Part shown: one piece after another, positions 13,336 through 25,260 of the stretch
How positions within the stretch are numbered: position 1 is the stretch's first letter
How the letters are laid out: every line of letters starts with the position of its first letter
NCBI GenBank assembly: GCA_003439945.1
Contig: QVRM01006011.1
Location: 80,001-144,000, forward strand
DNA from: Dermanyssus gallinae
Taxonomy: Eukaryota; Arthropoda; Arachnida; Mesostigmata; Dermanyssidae
Direction: 5' to 3'
Length of the DNA stretch: 64,000 nt
Made by a program: the position numbers and the translations under genes
Notes under the pieces: generated by a model
Told to the model about the DNA's origin: nothing
Seen by the model: the letters and a program-made list of their open reading frames with translations, nothing else
Database searches by the model: none

Positions 13336-13370
<35 letters not shown>

Positions 13371-13463
13371 TTTTACAACATATGTTACGTATAAATGTCT
13401 CAGTTAGGATATTCCATCTCTGCGTTTTTGAACCAATTTTTTGGTTGGATAAACATCTCTTCC

Positions 13464-13505
<42 letters not shown>
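13159..13505. repeat. Three (TA)n arrays, the longest (AT)39
   Basis: A pure (AT)39 tract at 13159-13236 is followed by (TA)14 at 13339-13366 and an interrupted (TA) tract at 13464-13505. The 13159 tract is long enough to be unstable and is prone to assembly error. Confidence 0.95.
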
Positions 13506-13509
<4 letters not shown>

Positions 13510-14880
13510 TCAAGGGCAACCGGCAAAGGGCGAAAATTAGGAGCAAATCGTTTACTCGATACGCGGTAATAGAGAGCGACTACAACGTCGCCAACCCCCC
13601 ACAGTGTTCTACTGTTTTTGTCTAGCGGCGAGTTAGTCCGTTAGACGACAGGCACGGCGACAGGAAAGGGGCGACAGAGAGATGAATCAAAGGAAGAAAG
13701 AGACGGATACCGATAATGAGATAGAGAGAGCCGCAGAGAGAGAGAGAGAGCAGGTAGGCAGATACCTGACAGACAGGCGAAGAGAGCTGAGTTTGTTTTC
13801 CGGAGGATGGGAGGTGCGGCGCGGAAGCAACACCGCCGGCGCCGGCGGCAGCAGCAGCCGCCCGCAGGACTTCGCAGGACCGACCGACGCGTTTGAAATC
13901 GGTCCCATTCGTCTGTGGACGGACAAGCGGACCAGATACAGACAACGAGACAGCCAGTCATCTACCTATCTAGTACTTACTGAGTCACTCCGCGACGACA
14001 GGCGAGAGCCAATTGTGAGCGCGAAACCTGCGAACAGACATAACAACAACAATACTAGCACTTCGGCGGCCCACTTCATCTCAGCTCTTCACAGCAGGAG
14101 GTCGAGAGGGAGCCGATCATCGAGAGGTGTCGGTGTCTCGTAGACACCCTCTTCCGCGCAACAAGAACAAGATCAGCAACAACAATAACGACAATAAAGT
14201 CAGCAGCAACAACAACAACGGCAGGCGATCATACGACCAGGCGATCGGTGTTGTTTCAATTGCCCCCCTCCGTCCTCCTTCTGAATCCTGAGCCTCTGAA
14301 TCAATGAATGAATGAATGAATAGATGAGCAAATGAATTATCCTCGTAACAGTAGTAATGGCTGTCACAATGGCGCAGTAGCGATCTGTTGAGGCGGTCTC
14401 ATCTTCGCAGCGGGGCATCGCCGTCATCGTCGTCGTTGTGAACAACTGCTGACAACAGAAAAGCCGGCACGGCGAGGCTTGCCGGCGCGCCAGAGACAAA
14501 TCACCTTCGATCGTGGTGCGTCGTTCTAACACCAAGCACCTAGCCGACTAGAACCGAAGAGAAAACGTTTGCGTCCTCATTGTGTTCACGGAAACGGCGC
14601 CGTGGTTGTTGTCGTCGTCGTCGTCATCATCCTCACCTTCATCATTGCCGTAATCATCACCATAATCATGCTACTAATTGTCATAATTGTACCAAGTGAC
14701 AATACAAGTGATCTTCATCATAATCATGATCATCCCTGGGGTATGCCCTCACCGACTGTCGTTGATGACAACACTAAGACACAGACGACTCGATAGAGCT
14801 GCTGCGACATTTCTGTAAGTCGGCGGAAAGGAGGATTAGGATTAAGGCATTATACATAATATGGCGTATGACGCAAGCGG
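13506..14880. other. No gene; GA-rich and CAA/GAT patches
   Basis: 13626-13960 is purine-rich on the + strand, with a short GA tract at 13736-13750. CAA units lie at 14040-14055 and 14165-14220, and TCG/CAT triplets at 14600-14680. A 153-codon + frame at 13682-14143 is Arg/Ser-rich with no domain; three other frames across the same interval are equally open. I do not call a gene. Confidence 0.65.
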
Positions 14881-14883
14881 CAT

Positions 14884-14885
14884 TT

Positions 14886-14917
<32 letters not shown>

Positions 14918-15130
14918 GGTACTCGGTGATCGTTTCGCCTAACACTTCGACGGCAGGTTACCATCTTGAAGTTATTGTCGTCATTAAAGCCTGTGCTTGA
15001 CGTCGATGTTGCCTGCCGCATGGTTATGATGACGAGGTTGACGATGACATGATGTCATATTGCACATGGTCCCCTTCCCTTACCACATATATATATATAT
15101 GCTTATATATATATATATATATACATATAA

Positions 15131-15175
<45 letters not shown>

Positions 15176-15212
15176 CATAAGCATATATATATATATACGC
15201 ATATATATATAA
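14884..15212. repeat. (TA)n arrays with palindromic GCTTATA/TATAAGC breaks
   Basis: (TA) tracts at 14884-14918 and 15086-15212. The second set is interrupted by GCTTATAT, ATATAAGC and CATAAGCATA spacers in inverted orientation, so the whole 125-bp block is self-complementary. It could extrude as a cruciform. Confidence 0.9.
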
Positions 15213-16760
15213 GCACACGATGTCACGGTGTCACAGGCAAAAGTGGTTGCGACGTGACGGCCTACGGCGATCTGCTTCTGTACGCGGCGACGTAGGCACG
15301 TAACTAGCAAATGCGCGACAGGCGACGAATCGAGCTTTGTGAGATTTGACTTTGGTACTTGGTAGATGCCTCGCTGATGATTCGCTCGGTTTTGTTGTCG
15401 GCGCGCTCTTTCTCCACATCAGCTGCTACTGCTGTTCCATTCGATTTTATTTCCTACCTACGGGACGTCTAGCTACGGAGAGTAGACGAAGGTCTAAGAT
15501 TGCAATCGACAAAGAACGGAGAAAGAGATGACGGAATGAGAGAAAGCAAAAGAGAGCCCGATGTGTGCAAATCGTTCTCATCTAAGGCTTAACTGAAGAC
15601 TGCTTGCCACCATCGGACACAGACAGTAAAGTGTCGGTTATGGTTGTTGATGTTGCTCGTGTCTATATTGTTCTTGTGGCGCTTGTTGTTGTTGCTGTTG
15701 TTAGTGTCGGCGCTGTGGTTGTTGTTATTGTTGTTGCCGTCGTCGGCGGCGGTAGCGTTGTTGTTGTTGTTTCTGACACAAAGAAGTTTTGTCGACTAAC
15801 GCAGCAGAGGTCGCGTCACCAGATTAATCTTGATGCTAAACAAAAAAACAAAATAGAAGAAAAAGAAGACTAAGACGAATAAAGGCGTTCTAAAAAAAGA
15901 AAAAAACAAAGACGCAGGCGGCAAACGCTGCCACGGCCGTCTTCGGCAGAAGCAGTAGCAACAGCAACAACAACAACAACAACAACAAAACAGAAACAAC
16001 AACAACAACAACAACAACGACAGAAACAACAACAACGACAGGAACAGCAGCAGATAGGAGGCAGGCATAAGACGGGCCAAATATCCGAGCGACAGCAACA
16101 ACACAGGGGAATTCACGGGTGGTTGCTCACGGACGTGCGCTTTATATATATATATATATATATATATGAGTGAGTACGAATTCGCCACTTTTGGCTCTGA
16201 CACTAAGAAAGAGTTTGGTCATAGTCGGTGCTGATGCGGCAACGAGTGAGGAGTGAGGGGTGGTCTCGAGCGGCCGACTCGGACATTTTCTGTTAGTCGC
16301 CGCGGTGGCAGCGGCAGCGACGGCATCAGCTAGCGAAGTTCGGCCGGTTGGCCGCTGACGGCGTCCAGTGCGCCATACACAATTTCTTCGGCAGCCGGCA
16401 TCTTTGACGTCCGCCGGTTTTCCCCCGGCGCCGGCGCCAGCCCCAGCCCTAGTTGGTTGTTTTTGCTCGTTGCTTCGTTTGTGCAGGGTTTGCCCATTCC
16501 CCTCTGTTTCGTCTATTTTGCTCCATATCTCCCTCTCTCTCTCTCTCTCTCTTTGTATTTCCTTGTCGTTACTGCTGCTGCTGCTGTTGTTGTTGTTGCT
16601 GCCGTTGTTGTGTCTGTTGCTGTTGTTGCGATCCCTCGTGGACGATGGTAAAGATAAGTTGACACGCTCGACCGAGAGCGTGTTCTCTTCGTTGGCGAGG
16701 TCGGACCGGACCGCACGTCACGCCGTCGAAGTTATATTATTGTCGGTCACGTGTAGTTAG
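15213..16760. other. No gene; TTG and CAA arrays, CT tract
   Basis: TTG-rich 15650-15775, CAA-rich 15955-16045, (TA) 16143-16167, CT tract 16527-16552 and CTG/TTG 16575-16630. The sequence at 16230-16440 is GC-rich and non-repetitive, but no exon is recognisable. Confidence 0.7.
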
Positions 16761-16785
16761 TCAAGTCTTGCTTGCACGTACGTTT

Positions 16786-16823
16786 ACATATATATATATA
16801 TATATATATACATACATATATAT

Positions 16824-16866
<43 letters not shown>

Positions 16867-17661
16867 TACATATACATACATATATGTACACAAAGAGGCA
16901 AAAAGAACACAGGTAGACACACGTATACACGACTACGTGTATCCAGACACTTTTCCCTCATTGCCGCAACCTTGCCGTTCGAGTGCTGTAGCCAAGAGTA
17001 GTCGCCGTTGTCAGTCGGTAACGGCATATCATAAGCAACAGGCGTCCACGCATCTGTTCCCAGTCTGAACCTAAGTCAGTTTGCGATTATCGTCGTTGAT
17101 AAGTCCTACTGCTTGTCATTGCCCGAGTGAGTGTCTATCAAGTTCGACTCTCAATCAGCAATGGCGACGACTCAACGTGATATATTTATTCATTCATTTA
17201 TGCACTCATTTCCCACAAAGGCCAGCTGTGTAGGTCATAATCACGTCTCATATTTATGAGACGCGTCCACTAGCCATAGCTGCTATAATCGTCATCGTTA
17301 TGACGGTAGGACGGTGACGATGATGATGATGATGATGATAATTATGATATTTATTATTATGATAAGGTTAAGGTTAAGAGTGAGGAAAGTAGCTGAGAAC
17401 GGAGAACATGCCGAAAAAGAAAAAACGAAAAAGAACGTGTTCGTGAGGCTTGTGGTGGTCTTGATAACGACGATTATGGTTAAGAAGACACAGCAATTAT
17501 CTTCTGTTCTCGTCGTTGTCGTCGTCATCGTCGCCCTCAAATACGACGTTTTGTTCATCTACCTTGGGCGCTCACTTACCGGCGGAATCTTAGTAGGTCT
17601 GTAGGTCTGTGCTTGTACTTTGTGAACCGTCACAATTGTGCGATGCGTGATGGACCTGCAC

Positions 17662-17704
<43 letters not shown>

Positions 17705-17724
17705 TTATTGTATAGAGCACCGCT

Positions 17725-17778
<54 letters not shown>

Positions 17779-17848
17779 TATACGCGGATACGTGTTTCTA
17801 TTCAATAAGAAACCTTTAACGCTTATACAGGTTACATAAACGTGTAAG

Positions 17849-17883
<35 letters not shown>

Positions 17884-17973
17884 TTATCTAAGGACACACA
17901 CATACATGAGTATGCGGAATGTACAGGAAGGAATCTACGCGGGAAAATGCAATCGCTTTTTGAATTTTCCGGT

Positions 17974-18013
<40 letters not shown>

Positions 18014-18685
18014 AGTGTACGAGGAAGAGCATTTAGTGCTCGTAATGTGTCCACGTTGTTGGTGGTGGAGGACGTTAAACGTGAGAGCGTCTTAAGTGAG
18101 AGTTCGCGGGTTCTCTTCATCTTTTTCTGGCTGCTTCATCCCTCGCTCGCTCGCGTTCGGTTTGGTCTCGCGAGGACCTCAAGAAAGATGGAAGTTGGTC
18201 GATGGTTCTATAGCGCGCTCAAAACTAGGCAAGCAGACAGACTGACAGACAGACGCAAGCAAATACACACAGAGAGACATACTGACGGATAGTTAGGTAG
18301 ATAGACCGTCCACGATAGTCAGATAGAGAGAGAGAGAAAGAGACATGTACGTGTAGATTTATCGCTCCTCGGGAAGTCATTTGTAGTTAGTGTATCATTA
18401 GTGATGATAATGCCCGCGCGACCAACCACCGCTCGTCGTGTACACTTCGTTTACAGATAGTCAAGCCAAAGTTATTCGATCAATGCCGCCAAATCGGGTT
18501 TTTGCCTGCCTCGCTTTGGAATTCATTCATCGTTTACGTACATCTATATATATATACATATATATATAGGCTGCAAGTGTTGTTTTCACACGAGTTGTCT
18601 CAGATTGCCCTGTACTAAAAAGTGGGAAAGGAGAGGTACAGTTGGTACCTTGATTTCCGCCTATATATATATATATATATATAAA
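16786..18685. repeat. Series of (TA)n arrays
   Basis: TA tracts occur at about 16789-16880 (interrupted by CATACA/CACA), 17665-17702, 17728-17772, 17851-17879, 17977-18011, 18545-18569 and 18662-18681. The intervening 17000-17290 sequence is non-repetitive and contains a 20-bp near-perfect palindrome at 17244-17263. (GAT)n lies at 17318-17340. No gene is supported. Confidence 0.9.
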
Positions 18686-18834
18686 GAAACAAAGAGCACT
18701 ACTGCGACAGACGGACGGACAGCGGAGTAGTGAAGTGAAGCTGGTTAACATCTGTGCAGCGTTTATCGTTACTCGTCGCTCGGCCCATGGGTGGCTACGG
18801 GCTATCGCTTGAAGTCGCAGTCGACGTTTCTTGT

Positions 18835-18929
18835 AGTTGCCGCTGGCGCCGCTGTTGTTGCCGCTATTGTTGCTGTCGTTGTTGTTGTGGCTGTTGCTAC
18901 AGTTGTTGTTGTGGTTGGTGCTACAGTTC

Positions 18930-18961
<32 letters not shown>

Positions 18962-20885
18962 GCTGCTGTAGTTATTGTTGCTGGTGTTATTGCCTTTATT
19001 TTTGGTATTGTTGCTGTTGTTGCTTCTGTTGTTGTTATTGTTGCTGCTCTGGTTGTTGTTGTTGTTGTTGCTTCTGCTGTCGTCTTGTGTTGCTGTTATT
19101 GTTGCCGCTGTTGTTGTTGCTGGTGACCGTCATCTCTGATATATCTGTTTGGCCCGTTGGCTACAACGACAACGACAACAACAACAACAACAACGACAAC
19201 AACGACGGCAACGACGAAGGCGGCGGCAATGACTGCTTTGCTCCGGTCGCTTTGATGGCTGCATGGCGACGTCTCGGACGTCGTCTTGACTGGCTTAAGG
19301 CAGACAAAATTCATCGCCAGCCGACAGGACAGATGATGGTCGCCGTGTCGTCGTCGTCGTCGTCGTTGTCATCTTTTTCTTCCTCCTTCTGCTGCTGCCG
19401 CTGTTGCTGCCGCTGCTGTTGCTGCTGTTTTTTCTTTGGTTCTGTTCTTCGGTCGGACAGTTGCCGCCTCGCAGACTGGCTGCTCGGAACTTGGCGAACT
19501 CCTCCGAGCTAAAGTAAAGGCTGGCTGGCCTTAAGGACGTTCTGGTCGACGATAACGACTAGAACAACAACAACAGCAGCAACAACAACAACAACAACAA
19601 CAACAGCATTAGCAACAATGACCGTCGACAACGAGAGCACAAACAACAGCAACAGCATTAACAACAATGACCATCGACAATACCAACAAAAAACAACCAC
19701 AACAATAACGATGTTATCAACAACAACAACAACAACAACATTAACAACAACAACAACAACAACAACAACAACGACGACTACTTTATATCGATGCATATAC
19801 GGGTGGATGGATGGATAGATGGATGTGTAATGGCCAACGAACGATCGCCGAGTCAGTGACGATGCCACGGTTGTTGCAGCTGTAATTGTTGCTGTTGTTA
19901 TTGTTGTTGTTGTTGTTGTTGCTGGTTTGCTCGTTACTGTGGTTGTTACTGTTCGTGTTGTTGTTGTTGTTGCCATTATCGTTTCATTGTCGTTTTGCTG
20001 TGCCTGCCGCTACTTCTGTGGCCGCCGTTGCCGTTGCTGTTACCGCTGTCAGTTGTGATGATGGCATTGTTTTCAATTGCCTTTCTAACGTTGTTTATTG
20101 TTTTGATTATTGTTATGGCATGTATTGTGTTGTTGTTGTTGTTGTTGTTGTTGTTGTCGTCGTTGTTGTTATGAATATTTCTATTACTATCATCGTCACT
20201 GCCGCTAGTGCTACTGTCGTTTTTGCGCTAAGACTATTTTAGCAACTGCTACTGCTGCTGGTATGGCCGTTGCTACTGATATTTTTGTTTTTGTTGTTGT
20301 TGTTGTTGTCGTTGTTGTCGTCGCGTTGGTTATTGTTGCCGCCGTTGTTGTTGTTGCCGCCGTTGTTGTTGTTGTTGTTGTTGTTGCTGATGCTGCTTGT
20401 GTTGCTGTTGTTGTGATCGTAGCAGCAGCAGTGATAGTGATGACATGCGTATACGAGCACACTGCAAGCACATTGCGTTCGTCGTGAAGAATCAACGTCG
20501 ACATCGTCGTCGTTGCCCTCATCACCCTCAGCAGCAACAGTGCGAGAACGACCCGCAAGCCACCCGTCACCGTACAACATACTTCCTACCTGAGGCTTCA
20601 CGGCCTCACACACGTGAACACGACGACGACGACGACGACATCGAAAGCTATGATGGTCGCCGCCGCTACCGCCACCGCCGCTGCTATTATACCACCACCA
20701 CCATAACAACGAAGATCTGTAATTTTATCATCGGACTTTGCAGCTTCGGATGCTCATGCCGACCGACCGACTCATCGTCATGATCTTCTTGATGATGTTC
20801 ATGTAGTAGTAGTAGTTGTTGTTGTTGCTGTTGTTGTTGTTGTTGTTGTTGTTGTGATGATATGTCTGACGTTCGTTACAATGCC
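18835..20885. repeat. Two-kilobase TTG/CAA mega-cluster
   Basis: This is the densest triplet region of the window. TTG-rich sequence lies at 18850-19125, CAA/GAC-rich at 19165-19215, TCG/CTG-rich at 19345-19435, CAA-rich at 19560-19775, and TTG-rich at 19870-19975, 20125-20165, 20280-20420 and 20815-20855. The opposite-orientation CAA and TTG blocks are mutually complementary over hundreds of bases. The long Cys-rich, Val-rich and Asn-rich open frames on both strands (up to 252 codons) are repeat translations. Confidence 0.9.
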
Positions 20886-21363
20886 GAGTCTGGCGCTGAA
20901 TGGCCGATTGTTGTTGTTATTGTTGTTAGTCCTGCCTTAGCTGTTGTTGTTATTGTTTTCATTTCGCTTCCTACAATATTAGCTCGTTCTCGTACACGAT
21001 TGCGTTTCTACGCCAAGCGTTAATACATGCAGATCATCAATAATACTGTTATTTCTAGTAAATTGTGTTGTAAGTAGAGTTGTGTTTTTTCTATCTTGTT
21101 GTTGCGTCTCTCGCTGCTGCTGCTTCTGTCGTTGCGTGTATTCCTGATGTGCTGCTGCTGCTGTTGTTGTATTGCGTGCTGGGTGTGAGCATTATCTTTC
21201 GACATGACACTTTATTTTGTATTGTTACTTCAGTGATGTATTGTGATTTGCACTGTTTGCCGGCACCGGCCGTAGTACGTGGTGTCGTTTCAACGTTTCA
21301 ACAGCATGCAACATGCGTTGTTGAGCAGAAACACGTGTATGCATATCGCACGGGATCCGCAAT

Positions 21364-21443
21364 ATAAAGAGCAACAAGCAACCACAATTAGGCAACCAAA
21401 CAAATAAAGAGCAACAAGCAACCACAATTAGGCAACCAAACAA
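21364..21443. repeat. Perfect 40-bp tandem duplication
   Basis: Positions 21364-21403 and 21404-21443 are identical 40-mers beginning ATAAAGAGCAACAAGC. Perfect identity implies a recent duplication, or an assembly artefact of overlapping reads. Confidence 0.97.
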
Positions 21444-23155
21444 GCAAGCGCGTGCGGTGAAGAAGAGGAAGAAAAAAATAGAGTAGCACTTGATGACATG
21501 ACATTAAATTCATGAGTACGTTTGCCTGTCATAGCCGTCTCCGGTGTGGCTGGTGCGATGGTCCGAAACACCAAAAAGTGAACGACTTTACGAATCTCGT
21601 CACACGTCCTTGGGGACTTCACTCATCCCCTCTGAACAACAAACCTGCCCTCCCCCTTCCCTCCCCCTGCCTAAGACTACTCAGTCGGTCCCACGGGCCG
21701 AGAGAGGAAGTCAAGCGCGGTCATCGGCTGGCTGTCTGACTGACACGATGAAGCGGGGGGGGGAGGCTGCTGCTGTTGGCTGATGAGGTGGCGTGAAGGT
21801 GAGAACTCACTGTCGATCTCTATCTTGCGCGAAGCGAGGCAAAATGTCTTTTTGCGCTTGCTGATGCAGCAAATCGGCCACACAATCACCACCACAGATA
21901 GCCAGCCAGTCAGAGTCAGTCGGTCAGTCGTAAGTCACACCCGCTCGATTACTCGTGACTCGATAAGGCGACGACGACAGCCTTTCCTCCACCCTCTAAA
22001 ACCGGAACAAACGTTACTTGTGGATTGCTACTACGTCCACGGAGATCGAAGAACAAAGGTAGCAAAGAGAGAAAGAGGGAGAGAGAGAGATGGGTGGGGT
22101 AGGGGCGAAATACTACAGAACGACAGAGCGAGACGGCTAGACAGGAGACGAAAAAAGATCAAGGCGGTCAAAGGATCTCCCGCTTCTATTTCCCTCGTTT
22201 TCTCTCTCTCTCTCTATATGAATATATATACATATACATATAGAAATGATAGTTACCTGGAAGAGAGCAGACGTAGGTAGACGCAGGCAGAGCTCGACTA
22301 AGGTCAGCTCACCTCAGCGTCTGGGTACACACCTTCCCATAATAATGATCAAGCCGGCGAGAAAGGCGTCCGTCCGTCCGTCAATCAATGAGGAGAAGGA
22401 AGGACGCCAATGGGGGCTTCTTGACGATGAGTGAGCTCGATCGAGTCTACACTCCTGCCTGCGCAGATTGAGGTGACGTTGGCGATGAAGACGAAGACGA
22501 GTTCAGGATCTAACCATTAAGTAGAGATGCAGCATCACACAGCGCCCGCCGGCGTCGACCTACGAGGAAAGTGCAACAGGAAGTGGTGCAGACAGTGCCT
22601 GTCGCGGCGTTGGCGGCGGAGGCGGGGGTGGCGGCGGCGGCCGGCGGCCAACGGGGGTACAGGGGGGGGGGGACACGGCCACGAGAAACACCTCCGACCA
22701 ATCCCAAGACCGCGAGACTCGTCGAAGTACAACCCTTTGATTCGCGCTGCTCTTCCGCACTCTGTCTGACACCCCCGACACTTCCCCCTAACTACAACAC
22801 CCTAAACCCGACACCCCCGATATCTTCGCTCTTCCTCCCTCCACCCTCCCCCCCCCCCATGAAGGCTACGAACACTATCACGGCGATCATGCTCACATGA
22901 AGACGATGCTGCTGCTGCTACTCATGATGATCTGATCCGCCCAGCGTTGGCTAACCGCTCGCAGGTCCGCGCCTCTTCGCCTGCCCGCCTTCCAGACAGC
23001 GAACACTGGTACTGCGAAACGCAAACACAGGAACTTGCCGATACGGTGTGGCACAACCACCACGACAACCACCACAGACACATTAGTTCGGGGCGATGAT
23101 TCGGCGAAAGGCGCGTTACTTGCTAGCACGTCGTTCGAAGTCTAACCTATGGAAC
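21444..23155. other. GC-richer unique stretch, no gene
   Basis: Mostly non-repetitive, with G/C runs at 21747-21765, 22661-22672 and 22846-22858, a CT tract at 22199-22215, and a GGC/GCG-rich patch at 22600-22670. Open frames at 21783-22280 (+) and 22527-22900 (both strands) have no recognised domain. No gene is supported. Confidence 0.6.
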
Positions 23156-23157
23156 AT

Positions 23158-23520
23158 CCAGCAGCAGCAACAACAACAACAAGAACAGCAGCAACAACAA
23201 CAAAAACAACAACATCAACACGATTACAATAATTATTATTATGATGATGACGACGACGACGGCAACAAAACACGTATTTAGGCTTCCGTCTGATTTCGGG
23301 TCCGGGTTCCGAGTCAGAATTTCGGATGTTTTTCCGTTATTTCTTTCTCTCTCTCTCTCTCCCCCCCCTCTCTCTCTCCGTCGGTCACTTCCTTCTCTCG
23401 TTTTTTCTCCGTCTCTACGAGGAGATCACCTTTTTATCATCATCATCATCCTTATTACACTTATTTTTATCGTCATCAGTCTTATTACACTTGTTATCAT
23501 CATCATCATCATAATCGAAC
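23158..23520. repeat. (CAA)/(CAG), (GAT), (CT) and (ATC) microsatellites
   Basis: CAG/CAA units lie at 23160-23215, AT-rich triplets and GAT/GAC at 23228-23265, CT tracts at 23344-23378, and ATC/CATCAT at 23436-23512. These appear only as low-complexity frames. Confidence 0.9.
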
Positions 23521-25010
23521 ATGCAATAGTTAGCAACGTGGGCAATAGAGGGCAAACTATCAGTCGAACGACTGCGGTTATCGCAGTTGTTCTGCTGCTC
23601 CTGTTGCTGCTGTGAGTAGAAGCTTATGGTCTACCGCATGCTATTGGTAGCTTTCAAAAGCCGTGGCTCACCGTAAATCGACAAGCAGACCATCCTGGTT
23701 ATATTTATGAGATCTCTTCACACGGACGGTTGACTTAAGCACCTCTTCCCTCTCCCCCCTCTATATATATTGCTACGTTCATGTTCTTTTTTTTATTCAG
23801 TGGATCTAGCAATATATATCTCAGTAGATGATGAGACGACCGACGGCCGTATTGGCATTCTTTTTTGTTTTGCTTTTCTTTCGTGTTTCGTTTTCTGATC
23901 TCTCAAGTGATCGCAAAGTCGTCGTCGCCATTGTTGTTGTCGTTGTTTTTGTTTCTCAGCTCTGTCAAGTTGAGACCCGCCAAGTGAAATACGCGCGCAC
24001 ACCTCACATCTGAGTCGTTTTTGAGCTCGTCTTGTTTTTGCCTGATCATATCCTTCAAACAGTCTTTGAAGTCAGTTTCTGCTTTGCCCCTCCGTCTTTT
24101 CCCTACTGCTGGCGGTCCATCCTTCGTTCGAGGCCCTTCATCTGACTGATTGCTTGCTACTCATTCAGCAACAAACTTATCGCTTTGTGTGTCGCTTGCC
24201 GTGACGGTACGTACTACAAATGCGGTACTATAGACGGTCAATTCATTCCACAGTACTGGTATTGCAGTTTGCTTATATATATATATATATATACTATTTG
24301 AATGGAACTTGGGGCTACATTATGAGCTTACGGCGGTTAGCTGCTAGACACGAAGAGAGATATTCAAGCTAATATATATATATATATATATATATATACA
24401 CGCGCCTGTGTGTATGCACATAATTATGCGAGTGTGATTGTACAAGTTTGTGTAAGTATGCATATACGAATACACGAAGCTCTTTATCGTCGTCCACTTG
24501 CGTGGTCCGACCGCTTTGGGTGGGCTTGGTTGGGTTCTTGAGCTGGCCGCCAGCAGCTGCAAAGGCGCCGTCATTGCCAGTAGAAGCGCCAGCTGGGAGT
24601 TTGTGGTAAAGTTTCGTCCATTCAGCCAGCTAGGTAACCAGCCGCCACTGCTGGCGGTACCAAAATGTTCGGTATTAGCTTATCGCCGTACATTCACAAC
24701 ATGATCATCGTATAGCGGTCTGCCTACCGCCAGGGAACGACGCTTACCCTGCAGCAGCACCCCAACGTGCTCTTTGCCTGCACATCTTCGGTCTGGGGCT
24801 GGTAGGCACCCAGTCAGCCTTCAACACAACGCGCCCCTCAACCAGCTACCTCAGCTAGTCTTCGTGGCCAGTGGTGGTGGTGGTGGCGGCCGCAATGACG
24901 CCAGTAATGTTAGTAGGTGGTGACTAGGGGCGTGTAGGGATGCGTTTGCCCTTATGTACAGGCCCTGCTGAGCCGCCTGCTCTTGTGCAGTATGTCTGCC
25001 CTTGCGCGAC
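23521..25010. other. No gene recognised; (TA)n at 24.27 and 24.37 kb
   Basis: (TA) tracts lie at 24273-24292 and 24371-24398. The interval 24500-24920 is non-repetitive and relatively GC-rich. A + frame at about 24735-24925 is open and ends in a Gly run, but it matches no family I know. I record it only as an open frame. Confidence 0.6.
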
Positions 25011-25022
25011 TAAGGTACGTGC

Positions 25023-25260
25023 TTGGCAGCTTACACCACAGTCACCACCGCGCGAGCAGCAGGAGCAGCATCAACGCTCAGGCAACAATCAGGTCCAGGA
25101 CCACGGCCAGGTCCACTAGCGTCACAACCAAAAGCAGCAGCAGCAGCAGCGGCAAAGGCACTGGCAATAGCGTCGTCATCGTCGTCGTCCTCGTCGTCGT
25201 CAGCATACCAGGGCCACGACGGTGAAATAGCCACGGCCACTACAACTACACCTGGATCTC
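25023..25260. repeat. CAG/GTC triplet-rich GC-rich patch
   Basis: CAG units lie at 25134-25150 and TCGTCG units at 25168-25202. The + frame (Ala-rich then Ser-rich) and the - frame (Asp-rich then Ala-rich) are both open, the expected behaviour of CAG/GTC triplets. Exon status is not supported. Confidence 0.6.

Noticed and set aside
2021..17880. (TA)n arrays considered as origins or scaffold attachment regions
   Set aside because: Tracts like these are scattered through the whole window as microsatellites; nothing beyond AT content supports a specific role.
18754..19512. 252-codon Cys-rich open frame
   Set aside because: It is the TGT/TGC reading of (TTG)n sequence; the neighbouring frames read Val-rich and Leu-rich over the same bases, and no domain or start context exists.
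24735..25260. GC-rich frames near 24.7-25.2 kb, considered as Distal-less upstream exons
   Set aside because: No homeodomain residues are present, and the Ala/Ser runs are readings of CAG and GTC triplets.
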